Shown piece by piece: positions 40,991 through 49,338 of a stretch of DNA of 64,000 nt; position 1 is the stretch's first letter; the number at the start of each line of letters is the position of its first letter. The stretch spans positions 236,809 to 300,808 of the forward strand of contig DATGZH010000064.1 in the NCBI GenBank assembly GCA_035297265.1, given 5' to 3'. Source of the DNA: DATGZH01 sp035297265 (GTDB lineage: Bacteria > Actinomycetota > Acidimicrobiia > Acidimicrobiales > RAAP-2). The position numbers and the translations under genes are program-made. Under the pieces are notes generated by a model. That model worked only from the letters and a program-made list of their open reading frames with translations, did no database searches and was not told the origin of the DNA.

Positions 40991-41302
40991 GTGAGCACCG
41001 TCAAACCGGGCACGAGACTGCGCAGCGCCGTCTGCGAGACCGAGGTGATCGTCATCCGGGCGCCGGCGTCCGACGTCGACCTGCGTTGTGGCGGGGCCCC
41101 GCTCCTCTCCTTCGACGACGAGCGGCCGGCCGACGGCCGGCCGGCGGCGGGCCACGACGCGGGCACCCTCCTCGGCAAGCGGTACGCCCTGGCCGACCCC
41201 GACGTGGAGCTCCTGTGCACGAAGGGTGGGGCCGGCTCGCTGTCGCTCGGCGACGAGCCCATCCCCTCGAAGGAGGCCCGACCCCTCCCGTCGTCGGACT
41301 GA
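40991..41302 (+). CDS. conserved small cysteine-containing protein of unknown function
   Basis: This 103-residue protein has a KPGTRLRSAVCETEVIVIRAP start, a DLRCGGAPL segment and LLCTKGGAGSLSLGDEPI near the end. Three cysteines in short conserved-looking beta segments suggest a small metal-binding or beta-barrel protein, but no family can be named. A GGAG site precedes the GTG. It sits between a thiolase and a hydrolase on the opposite strand, suggesting association with acyl-CoA metabolism by position only. Confidence 0.65.
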   Translation: MSTVKPGTRLRSAVCETEVIVIRAPASDVDLRCGGAPLLSFDDERPADGRPAAGHDAGTLLGKRYALADPDVELLCTKGGAGSLSLGDEPIPSKEARPLPSSD

Positions 41303-41312
41303 GGCCCGGCGG

Positions 41313-42233
41313 TCACGGCGCCGCCCGGTCGAGGCGGTCGGCCAGCAGCGCGGCGAGCTCGACGGGGCGCGAGCCCTGCACGCTGTGCCCGGCCCCCGCG
41401 ATGACGACCACCTCGGTCTCGGGTCGCCGGCGGAGGAACTCGGCCTCGTCCACCTCGGTCACGACGAGCGACCGCTCGCCGCGCACGAGCGTGACCGGAC
41501 AGCGGAGCCGGGACAGGTCGTCCCACAGCGACACGTAGGGCCCGACGTTCGAGCCGTCCCCGTCACCCCCCGACGACCCCCACTGCCAGCGCCAGACCCA
41601 GCGGCCGTCGTCGCGCTCCTTCGTGTTGAAGAGGAGACCGCGGCGGAGGGCGTCCTTCGAGCGCGCCGGGTTGGCCTTGGCCACCTCGTCCACCATGGCC
41701 TCGAACGAGTCGAAGCTCTCGACCTGGGTCAGTCGGTACATCTCCTCGTTGTGCCGCCGGCCGTGCACGACGCCCGGGGTGACGTCGATCACCACGAGGC
41801 CGCCGACGAGCTCGGGGTGGAGGGCGGCCAGGCGGATACCCGAGAGGCCGCCGAGCGACATCCCGGCGACGAGCCGGGCCTTCGGGGCGAGCCGCGGCAG
41901 GGCCACGGCCAGGTCCTCGGCGTGGTGCCGCGGGTCGAAGGAGCCGGCCACCGGGTCCGAGTGACCGTGGCCGGCGAGGTCGACGGCCACGACGGGACGG
42001 TCGAGCGAGAGGGCCACGAGGTCCCAGGTGTGGGCGTTCTGCTGGCCGCCGTGGAGGAGGACGACCTCGGCGTCGTCGCCCGCCCCCCAGACGACGGCGC
42101 TGATCCGCCGGCCGGCCACGGCCACGTCGGTCCGGCCGACCTCGGGCGGCCCGGACCAGGGCACCCCGGCCGCCACGGCGCTCTCCTGCATGACGAGGAC
42201 CTCGTCGAAGGCCTCGCCGGTCGGGCCCCTCAT
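41313..42233 (-). CDS. alpha/beta-hydrolase
   Basis: This 306-residue hydrolase has the oxyanion HGGQQNAHTW segment, the nucleophile elbow GMSLGG, an acid in TLVRGERS and the catalytic His in GAGHSVQG. It has complete catalytic features of an esterase, C-C hydrolase or similar enzyme (MhpC-like). Its ATG overlaps the stop of the tandem CoA transferase by 4 bp, so it works with that protein. The ~40 N-terminal residues before the first strand are longer than usual, and an inner start is possible. Confidence 0.85.
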   Translation of the reverse strand: MRGPTGEAFDEVLVMQESAVAAGVPWSGPPEVGRTDVAVAGRRISAVVWGAGDDAEVVLLHGGQQNAHTWDLVALSLDRPVVAVDLAGHGHSDPVAGSFDPRHHAEDLAVALPRLAPKARLVAGMSLGGLSGIRLAALHPELVGGLVVIDVTPGVVHGRRHNEEMYRLTQVESFDSFEAMVDEVAKANPARSKDALRRGLLFNTKERDDGRWVWRWQWGSSGGDGDGSNVGPYVSLWDDLSRLRCPVTLVRGERSLVVTEVDEAEFLRRRPETEVVVIAGAGHSVQGSRPVELAALLADRLDRAAP

Positions 42234-44683
42234 CGGGCCCGGTGCTCGCCGAGGAGCCGGGTGCCGATCACGTCGGCCGCCTCCAGCCGGGCGTACGCCT
42301 CGGGCGACACGCCGAGGAGCTCGGTCAGGAGCTCCCGGTTGTCCTGCCCGAGCGTCGGGGCCGGGCGGTGGTGGAGGCGGCGGGGCCCGGCCGAGAAGCG
42401 GACGGGGTAGCCGGTGTGCACGGCCTGACCGGTGAGCGGGTGGACGACCGTCTCGAGGAACCCTCGGGCGGCGAGCTGCTCGAGGTGCTGCACCTCGGCC
42501 GGGGCGAGCACCCTCCCGACCGGGACCCCGGCCGCCGCCAGGACCTCGACCACCTCGTCGGCCGGCCGGCCCTCACACCACGACGCCAGGTGCCCGTCGA
42601 TCTCGTCGTGGGCCGCCCGCCGGCCGGCGGCCGAGCCCAGCTCCGGCGCCGCCGCCCAGGCGGGGTCGCCGAGGGCCCGACGCAGGCCGGCCCACTGCTC
42701 GTCGGTCTCGACGGCCACGGCCACCCACATGTCGAGCCGGCCGTCGTCCTCCGCGTCCGAGCAGCGGTAGAGGTTCTGGGGGGCCGCGGTCGGACCCCGG
42801 TTGCCGTCGCGGGTCATGAGGTGCCCGAAGGCCTGGTACTCGAGCGCCTGCTCGGCGGTCACGTTGAGGGCGCCCCCGACCATGGAGACCTCGACGAGCA
42901 TCCCCTCGCCGGTGGCCCGCCGGTGCTCGAGGGCGAGCAGGAGGGCGAAGAGGGCGTGGGTGCCGGCCACCGGGTCGCACATGCCGTTCGGGACGAGGGG
43001 GCGGTCGTCGGCGTGGCCGGTCATCCAGGCCATGCCCGAGACCTGTTCCATGTTCTGGGCGTAACCCGTGCGCTCCCGCCAGGGACCCGAGAGGCCGAAG
43101 GCCGGCATCCGGACGAAGACCACGTCGGGCCGCAGCCCGAGCACGGTCGGCCCGTCGAGGCCCCACTGGTCCATCACCCGGGGGGCGTAGTTCTCGAGCA
43201 CCACGTCGCACCGCTCGATCAGCCGACGGGCCAGTGCCCGGCCCTCCTCGGTGCTCATGTCGAGCGTGAGGTCGCGCTTGTTGGTGTTGGAGCCGTGGAA
43301 GTTGGGGGTCCACTCCCACCAGCGGTCGTCCTCGGTGGTGAGGATGGTGTGGCCGCGGATCCCGTCGGGGCGCTTGACCGACTCCACGTGGATGACCTCG
43401 GCGCCGAGCATCGAGAGGAAGTGCCCGACGATCGGCCCCGCCCAGAAGGCGGTGAAGTCGGCCACCCGCAGGCCGGCGAAAGGGAGGGGGCCGGTCGGCC
43501 CCGGTGCCGGGGGGGCCGGGCGGGGTGGGCGGGCGCCCGGGTCGACGGTGTCGTTGTGCTCCCCGAGGCGCGGCGGGGGACCGGTCGGCCGGCGGGCCGC
43601 CCCGGCGCCGAGCGTGTAGGGCGTGTCCGGCTGGAGCCGGCCGCTCCGCGGGTTGCGGACGAAGAAGCGGCGCTCGACGAACTGATCCAAGCCGGTCACC
43701 GAGGCCCCGTCGCCGACCGGCGCCGCGGGGACCCGGAGCAGGTCGGCCTGCTCGAGCACCTCGTCGGTCGTCCGGCGGCCGCACCACTCGGCGGTGGCCC
43801 CCTCGAGCTCGTCGTAGCGCTCCAGGCGGCCGGCGTAGGCGTAGAGCCGGCCGTCCTCCAGCCACTCGGGGTGCTCGACCATGATGCAGAACGACTCCCA
43901 CATGGTGGCCGTGGCCACCATGAAGCCCACCCAGCCGTCCTTCGTGGCGTAGATGGCCGGGATGAGGACGGAGCGGGTCGGTTGGCGCTCCGGCGGCCGG
44001 ACCCCCGAGGGCGGGGTCATCGTCTGCTTGATCGTGCCGTACATCTGCTCGGTCACGACGAGACACTCGAGGAGCGAGACGTCGACCAGCTCGCCGGTCC
44101 CGCACTCCCGGGCCCGCCGCCAGGCCGTGAGGGCCCCGACGGCACAGAACATGCCGCCGAGCCACTCGACGAGACGACCCCCGATCTGCACCGGGGCCCG
44201 GTCCGGCGCGCCCCGGGAGAAGACCCCGCCGGCGGAGGCCTGCAGCGTGAGGTCCGACGCCGGCCGGTCGGCCCAGGGACCCTCGAGGCCGAACGGCGTG
44301 ATGGTGGCCACCACCGCCCCGGGGGCCAGGTGGCGGAGCGCGTCGGGGGCGAGGCGCGGGTGCCCGGCCAGAGCGGACCCCTTCGACCAGACGACGACGT
44401 CGGCCGCGGCCACGAGCGCCTCCGCCCGGTCGAGGTCGGCCGGGACGTCGGGGTCGAGCACGACGCTCTGCTTCGAGCACCCCAGGAACTCGAAGAGCGG
44501 GCCGTCCTCGCCGGGGACCACCTCCCCGCCGAGGGCGAAGCGGCGGAGGGGGTCGCCGCCGGGCGCCTCGAGCTTGACCACCTCGGCGCCGCCGTCGGCC
44601 AGGGTCTTCGTGCAGTAGCCCCCGGCCACCCCGCTCGAGAGGTCGACGACGTAGAGGCCGGTGAGCGGGGCGCGACCGCTCAT
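42230..44683 (-). CDS. tandem (double-domain) CaiB/BaiF CoA transferase
   Basis: This 817-residue protein contains two class III CoA-transferase modules (about 1-385 and 400-817) joined by a Pro-rich linker. The second module has LRVADFTAFWAGPIVGH and the catalytic Asp in PNGMCDPVAGTHA. In the first module the corresponding segment reads IGGRLVEWLGGMF, with Glu where Asp is expected, so it may be structural or altered. Normal enzymes are interlocked homodimers of ~400 residues; here one chain could form the pair. It probably transfers CoA between carboxylates, coupled to a hydrolase downstream. Confidence 0.87.
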   Translation of the reverse strand: MSGRAPLTGLYVVDLSSGVAGGYCTKTLADGGAEVVKLEAPGGDPLRRFALGGEVVPGEDGPLFEFLGCSKQSVVLDPDVPADLDRAEALVAAADVVVWSKGSALAGHPRLAPDALRHLAPGAVVATITPFGLEGPWADRPASDLTLQASAGGVFSRGAPDRAPVQIGGRLVEWLGGMFCAVGALTAWRRARECGTGELVDVSLLECLVVTEQMYGTIKQTMTPPSGVRPPERQPTRSVLIPAIYATKDGWVGFMVATATMWESFCIMVEHPEWLEDGRLYAYAGRLERYDELEGATAEWCGRRTTDEVLEQADLLRVPAAPVGDGASVTGLDQFVERRFFVRNPRSGRLQPDTPYTLGAGAARRPTGPPPRLGEHNDTVDPGARPPRPAPPAPGPTGPLPFAGLRVADFTAFWAGPIVGHFLSMLGAEVIHVESVKRPDGIRGHTILTTEDDRWWEWTPNFHGSNTNKRDLTLDMSTEEGRALARRLIERCDVVLENYAPRVMDQWGLDGPTVLGLRPDVVFVRMPAFGLSGPWRERTGYAQNMEQVSGMAWMTGHADDRPLVPNGMCDPVAGTHALFALLLALEHRRATGEGMLVEVSMVGGALNVTAEQALEYQAFGHLMTRDGNRGPTAAPQNLYRCSDAEDDGRLDMWVAVAVETDEQWAGLRRALGDPAWAAAPELGSAAGRRAAHDEIDGHLASWCEGRPADEVVEVLAAAGVPVGRVLAPAEVQHLEQLAARGFLETVVHPLTGQAVHTGYPVRFSAGPRRLHHRPAPTLGQDNRELLTELLGVSPEAYARLEAADVIGTRLLGEHRAR

Positions 44684-44722
44684 CGGGCCGGGCCCGACCG
44701 GAGCCTCGCTACGAGAGGGTGA

Positions 44723-45865
44723 TCAGAAGAAGTTGTAGAAGTCGCGGGCGTTCTGCTCACCGATGCGTTGTGCCTCGTCGTCGGGCACGTCGACCAGCGC
44801 CTCAGCGAGGAGCTTGCGGCTGTTCGGGTAGTTCGAGTCGTTGTGGGGGTAGTCGGCCTCCCACATCAGCTTGTCGACACCGATCAGATGGCGGTTGGCG
44901 ATGGCGTAGTTGTCGACGATCATGCAGACCCAGAAGTGCTGCTGGAACACCTCTGTCGGGCTCTGGTTGCAGTTCACACCCTCGTAGCGGCTGCGCTCCC
45001 AGGTGTAGTCGAGGCGCTCGAGGGCGTAGGGCACCCAACCCGCCCCGCCCTCGGAGAGGGCGATCCGGCAATTGGGGTGGTCGTTGAGGGCGCCCGAGAA
45101 GATGATGTCGCCGAGGGCGGCCATCGAGTTGACCCCGCAGAGCGCGATGCCGACCGACGGCGTCGCCTCCTCCGAGGGCTTCACGAGGAGGCCCGAGGAG
45201 GTCCCGATGTGCATCGAGAGCGGGAGGCCGGTGTCGGCGCACGCCGCGAAGACCGGGTCCCAGTGCCCGGTCGGGAACGACGGCAGGCCGAGGGGGTCGG
45301 GGTTCTCGGTCATGAGGACGGCCCGGGAGCCCTTGCCCGCGCAGCGCTCGATCTCCTTCGCCGCCAGCTGCGGGTCCCAGAGCGGGATGAGGGTCTGGGG
45401 GACGAAGCGGTCGGGGTAGGTGGCCGACCACTCGTCGATCATCCAGTCGTTCCAGGCCCGCACGCAGGCGAGGGCCAGGTCCCAGTCCTTCGCCTCGAGG
45501 AAGGCCGTGCCGGCGAAGCGGGGGAACTGGGGAAAGAGGAGCTCGGCGTGGACGCCGTCCTCGTCCATGGCCTTCACCCGCTCGTGGACGTCGTAGGCCG
45601 CGGGCACCATGTCCTCGTAGCAGCGGGAGAAGAGGTCGTCCCCGTGCCCGGCCTCGCCTTTCCGGAACTGCCGGGTGGCCGCGTTGCCCTGGAGCATGAG
45701 CGGGTAGAAGCGGCCCTCCCACTCCCAGCCCTGGACCCGCGGCTCCCTCTGGACGATGCGCGGCGCGACGTCGCGGTACTTCGGGTCGATGTGCCGGTCG
45801 AAGGTGTGGGCCGGCTCGACCACGTGGTCGTCGACGGAGATCAGCTTGACCTCGGGCCTCAGCAT
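44723..45865 (-). CDS. amidohydrolase-2 (ACMSD-like) TIM-barrel protein
   Basis: This 380-residue protein has ISVDDHVVEPAHTF at the N-terminus, SMHIGTSSG, LSEGGAGWVP and WEADYPHNDSNYP, the same motif set as the protein at 30836-32029, with which it shares the closest wording. The classical second His of H-x-H is replaced (D-D-H-V-V-E). It is probably a zinc- or manganese-dependent hydrolase, decarboxylase or hydratase. ATG follows GGGAGG. It follows the CoA transferase/hydrolase pair's upstream end and may belong to that unit (39-bp gap). Confidence 0.83.
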   Translation of the reverse strand: MLRPEVKLISVDDHVVEPAHTFDRHIDPKYRDVAPRIVQREPRVQGWEWEGRFYPLMLQGNAATRQFRKGEAGHGDDLFSRCYEDMVPAAYDVHERVKAMDEDGVHAELLFPQFPRFAGTAFLEAKDWDLALACVRAWNDWMIDEWSATYPDRFVPQTLIPLWDPQLAAKEIERCAGKGSRAVLMTENPDPLGLPSFPTGHWDPVFAACADTGLPLSMHIGTSSGLLVKPSEEATPSVGIALCGVNSMAALGDIIFSGALNDHPNCRIALSEGGAGWVPYALERLDYTWERSRYEGVNCNQSPTEVFQQHFWVCMIVDNYAIANRHLIGVDKLMWEADYPHNDSNYPNSRKLLAEALVDVPDDEAQRIGEQNARDFYNFF

Positions 45866-45992
45866 GGGTGCCTCCCTCGTACGTCCGCCACGCCACGGCC
45901 CCGGAGGAGCCCGTGGCGTGGCCCGCGTATCCTTTACAGGTTAGGGACGGGTCCCCCGGGCCGCAAGGAGCCGAAGGTCCCGACTTCGTTGC

Positions 45993-46832
45993 TCAGAGCC
46001 GCGTGGTCGTGTTCGAGCGGGCCGCCTGGAAGGGCGTGCGGATGCTCTGGCCGCCGTCGACGACGAGCGCCTGACCGGTGACGTTCCTCGACAGGTCGCA
46101 CGAGAGGAAGAGGATGGCTGCGGCGATGTCGGCCGTCTCGGCCGGCGGCCCGATCGGCGACGGGTGCTTCTCCCACGGGGCGAGGAGCCCGGCCTCGCGG
46201 AGGGCCACGATGCGCGGCGTCGACACCGAACCGGGCACCACCGCGTTGATCCGCAGTCCCTCGGGCCCGAGCTCCTCGGCGGCCGAGCGGACGAGGGAAA
46301 GCAGCCCCGCCTTCCCGGCGCCGTAGGCGGCGTGGCTGGCCGAGGAGAAGAGGCCCGAGACCGACGAGACGAAGACCATCGTCCCGCCGGAGCCGGCGAC
46401 CATGGCCCGGGCGCCGGCCTGGAGGGAGAAGAACGCGTGCCGCAGCGTGATGTCGAGCTGGGCGTCCCACGTGGCCTCGTCGAGGTCGAGCACGCTCCCC
46501 CACTCGGCGAGGCCGATGACGTCGACCAGCCCGTCGAGTCCGCCGAGGGACTCCGTGGCCTCGGCGAAGAGGCGCTCCACCTCGTCACGGCGGGTGGCGT
46601 CGCCCGAGCCGGCCACGCCGCCGATCTCGCCGGCCACGTGGCGGGCCCGGTCCTCGACCACGTCGACCACGAACAGGCGGGCCCCTTGCTGGGCGAGGGC
46701 GTGGGCGGCCTGGCGGCCCATCCCGTAGCCCCCGCCGAGGACGACGAAGCGCCGGCCGTCCAGCCGCAGGAACGAGGCGAAGTCGGGTACCGGGGTGTCG
46801 TCGTGCGCGGGCAGGGGCGTCGGCTCGGCCAT
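45993..46832 (-). CDS. SDR-family oxidoreductase
   Basis: This 279-residue SDR has an unusual cofactor motif LGGGYGMGR instead of TGxxxGIG, an NAD-like acidic VVDVVEDRA, catalytic Ser in VFVSSVSG and YGAGK. The NNAG motif is replaced by VIGLAEWG. The C-terminal QALVVDGGQSI is normal. Altered cofactor and NNAG motifs make the substrate or cofactor preference uncertain, though the catalytic Ser-Tyr-Lys is intact. ATG follows GAGGAGCG; the gene is divergent from the hydratase at 46992. Confidence 0.83.
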   Translation of the reverse strand: MAEPTPLPAHDDTPVPDFASFLRLDGRRFVVLGGGYGMGRQAAHALAQQGARLFVVDVVEDRARHVAGEIGGVAGSGDATRRDEVERLFAEATESLGGLDGLVDVIGLAEWGSVLDLDEATWDAQLDITLRHAFFSLQAGARAMVAGSGGTMVFVSSVSGLFSSASHAAYGAGKAGLLSLVRSAAEELGPEGLRINAVVPGSVSTPRIVALREAGLLAPWEKHPSPIGPPAETADIAAAILFLSCDLSRNVTGQALVVDGGQSIRTPFQAARSNTTTRL

Positions 46833-46991
46833 GGTCGCTCCTCGGTTCGCTCGGTCACCCCGTCGGGCGGGTGACCCCAGGTTGGCACCGCTCGGTGCCC
46901 GCCGCCCGACGACGGCGCGGGTCCGCCCGGGATGTCGGGCCGGGCCCGCCGACCACTACCGTGGCCCCGACGACGGGGATGGACGAGGCCC

Positions 46992-47771
46992 ATGATCCTT
47001 GAACGCGAGCGCATCGAGCACGTGGAAGTGCTGACCCTCAACCGGCCGGACGCCGCCAACGCCTTGAACCCCGAGCTGTTGACGGCGCTCTCCACCGCCT
47101 TCGAGGAGCTCGCTCACGACGACGAGGTGCGGGTGCTCGTCCTGACGGGGTCCGGCGACCGCACCTTCTGCGCCGGCATGGACCTCCGGGCCTTCAGCGA
47201 GCGCCGGGCGGAGGAGCCGTCGGGCGACGAGCCGAGGAACGCCGCCGGCGGCCCGCCGTTCTCGCTCCTGCGTGAGGGCTACGACAAGCCGGTCGTCGCC
47301 GCGGTGAACGGCTCGGCGGTGGGCGGCGGCTTCGAGCTCGTGCTCGGCTGCGACCTCGTGGTGGCGGCCGACCACGCCCGCTTCGGGCTGCCCGAGGTGC
47401 GCCGCGGCCTCCTCCCGGCCGGCGGCGGCACCCTCCTCGGCACCCGCATCCCCCTCAACCTGGCCCTCGAGGTCGCCCTCACCGGGCGCTACGTGAGCGC
47501 CGAGGAGGCGGCGGCCTGGGGCCTCGTCAACCGGGTGGTGCCGGCCGGGAAGCTCCTCGAGACGGCGCTCGAGCTGGCGAACGAGGTGGCGGCCAACGGC
47601 CCGCTCGGGGTGAAGGTGACCAAGCGGCTCACCCGACGGGCGGTGGCCGTCGACCCGCAACTGGGATGGGGCACGCCCGAGGAGCTGGCCGAGGTCTTCG
47701 GGAGCGAGGACGCCAAGGAAGGGGCGCTGGCCTTCATCGAGAAGCGGACGCCGCACTGGCAGGGGCGCTAG
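46992..47771 (+). CDS. enoyl-CoA hydratase/isomerase (crotonase)
   Basis: This 259-residue crotonase has the oxyanion-hole segments FCAGMDLRAF and AVGGGFE, and both catalytic glutamates are recognisable: GGGFELVLGCDL (rat Glu144 position) and LPEVRRGLLP (Glu164 position). It should hydrate 2-enoyl-CoAs. ATG 46992 follows ACGAGG; the longer open frame is shadow. First gene of a four-gene unit (hydratase, thiolase-like, DUF35, crotonase-like), with 3 bp to the next gene, so its 3-hydroxyacyl-CoA product is probably cleaved by the next two proteins. Confidence 0.88.
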   Translation: MILERERIEHVEVLTLNRPDAANALNPELLTALSTAFEELAHDDEVRVLVLTGSGDRTFCAGMDLRAFSERRAEEPSGDEPRNAAGGPPFSLLREGYDKPVVAAVNGSAVGGGFELVLGCDLVVAADHARFGLPEVRRGLLPAGGGTLLGTRIPLNLALEVALTGRYVSAEEAAAWGLVNRVVPAGKLLETALELANEVAANGPLGVKVTKRLTRRAVAVDPQLGWGTPEELAEVFGSEDAKEGALAFIEKRTPHWQGR

Positions 47772-47774
47772 GCG

Positions 47775-48926
47775 GTGCCGGGGCGAAGGGTGGCCATCGT
47801 CGGCGCCGCGCTGTCCGACATCGGCCGGGTCGACGACAAGACCGACTTCGAGCTCGTGCAGCAGGGCTCGGCCCGCGCCCTCGCCGACGCCGGACTCACG
47901 AAGGACGACGTCGGCGGCTTCGCCAGCACCGGCACCGGCCAGCTCCCCCCGGTGGAGGCGGCCGAGTACCTGGGCCTCCGACCGTCGTGGGTGGACGGCA
48001 CCGGGGTCGGCGGCTCGGCCTGGGTGTTCATGGCCGCCCACGCCGCGACGGCCATCTCGGCCGGCCTCGTCGACGTGGTCCTCCTCGCCTATGGCTCGAC
48101 CACCAGGGCCGACCTGAAGAAGGGCCGTCGGGCGACGGCCAACGTCTCGCTCGGCCAACGCGGTCCGGCCCAGTTCGAGGCGCCGCTCGGCCTGACCCTC
48201 ATCGGCCGCTACGGCATGGCCGCCCAGCGCCACATGCACGAGTACGGCACGACCCTCGACCAGCTGGCCGAGATCGCCGTGTCGGCTCGCTACAACGCCT
48301 CGCTCAACCCCGAGGCCTACTACCGCGACCCCATCACGGTGGAGGAGGTGAACAGCGGGCCGGTGATCGCCTCGCCGTTCACGAAGGGCCACTGCTGCAT
48401 CAGGAGCGACGGGGGCGGGGCCGTCGTCCTCGCCGCCGAGGACCGGGCCCGCGACTGCGCCCGCCCCCCCGTCTTCATCCTCGGCTCGGGCGAGGCGACG
48501 AGCCACACGACGATGTCCGAGTGGGAGGACGCCGCCGAGTCTCCGTGCGTGCGGTCGGGCCGCGACGCCTACGCCCGGGCCGGGCTCGGACCGGCCGACG
48601 TCGACGTGTGCCAGCTCTACGACTCGTTCACCTCGACCGTCCTCCTCACGCTCGAGGGGCTGGGGTTCTGCGAGCGGGGCGAGGGCGGGCCGTTCGTGGC
48701 CGACGGCCGACTCCGGGTGGGCGGAGCCCTCCCGACGAACACGGACGGCGGCGGGCTGTCCCACTGCCATCCGGGCATGCGGGGCATGTTCCTGCTCGTC
48801 GAGGCGGTGCGCCAGCTCCGCCACGAGGCGGAGGGTCGCCAGGTGGAGGGGACCGAGGTGGCCGTCGTCAACGGGACCGGCGGCTGGTTCTCCTCCAGCG
48901 CCACGATGCTCCTCGGGCGGGACTGA
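47775..48926 (+). CDS. SCP2-thiolase-like protein lacking the active-site Cys (Ltp2-like)
   Basis: This 383-residue thiolase-fold protein has GVGGSAWVFMAAHA at the nucleophile position, with no Cys, and keeps QLYDSFTSTVL and NTDGGGLSHCHPGMRG. Ltp2-type proteins of steroid catabolism likewise lack the thiolase Cys and use tyrosines for retro-aldol cleavage together with a DUF35 partner. The DUF35 gene follows with a 1-bp gap, which supports an aldolase-like role. GTG start 3 bp after the hydratase stop. Confidence 0.84.
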   Translation: MPGRRVAIVGAALSDIGRVDDKTDFELVQQGSARALADAGLTKDDVGGFASTGTGQLPPVEAAEYLGLRPSWVDGTGVGGSAWVFMAAHAATAISAGLVDVVLLAYGSTTRADLKKGRRATANVSLGQRGPAQFEAPLGLTLIGRYGMAAQRHMHEYGTTLDQLAEIAVSARYNASLNPEAYYRDPITVEEVNSGPVIASPFTKGHCCIRSDGGGAVVLAAEDRARDCARPPVFILGSGEATSHTTMSEWEDAAESPCVRSGRDAYARAGLGPADVDVCQLYDSFTSTVLLTLEGLGFCERGEGGPFVADGRLRVGGALPTNTDGGGLSHCHPGMRGMFLLVEAVRQLRHEAEGRQVEGTEVAVVNGTGGWFSSSATMLLGRD

Positions 48927-48927
48927 C

Positions 48928-49338
48928 GTGGCGCCCGAGGCCCCGCAGGTCGACGAGTCCACCGAGCAGTGGTGGGCCGCCCTCGGCGAGGGCGAGCTGC
49001 TCGTGCCGCGCTGTGAGGCCTGCGGTCGGCTCCACCTCTACCCCCGTCGCTTCTGCCCCTACTGTTGGAGCACCGCGCTCACCTGGGAGCAGGCGTCGGG
49101 TCGGGGCAGGGTGTACACGTTCTCCACGATCTACGTGAACGACCTCGGCTCCTTCGGCGCCGAGGTGCCCTACACGGTGGCCGTCGTCGAACTCGCCGAG
49201 GGCCCGCGGCTCGAGGCCCGGCTCGCCGGCTGCCCGCCCGAGGAGGTGGTGATCGGGATGCCGGTCGAGATGGTCTTCGAACGGCGCGAGGACGGGGTGA
49301 CGGTGCCGACCTTCGGACCGGTCAAGGAGGTCTCGTGA
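48928..49338 (+). CDS. DUF35 Zn-ribbon/OB-fold protein (thiolase partner)
   Basis: This 136-residue protein has the ribbon C-x2-C-x10-C-x2-C (CEACG ... CPYC) and OB-fold strands GRGRVYTFSTIYVND and YTVAVVELAEGPRLEARL. It should form a complex with the thiolase-like protein encoded just upstream, binding the acyl-CoA. The GTG start is 1 bp after the upstream stop, and its own stop overlaps the next GTG (GTGA), so all three proteins are made in close ratio. Confidence 0.84.
   Translation: MAPEAPQVDESTEQWWAALGEGELLVPRCEACGRLHLYPRRFCPYCWSTALTWEQASGRGRVYTFSTIYVNDLGSFGAEVPYTVAVVELAEGPRLEARLAGCPPEEVVIGMPVEMVFERREDGVTVPTFGPVKEVS

Noticed and set aside
42242..44722. 826-codon plus-strand frame opposite the tandem CoA transferase
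   Set aside because: Antisense shadow with compositional bias; the minus-strand gene has complete family motifs.
46956..48962. 668-codon minus-strand frame opposite hydratase and thiolase genes
   Set aside because: It spans two well-supported genes on the other strand and has no family features.
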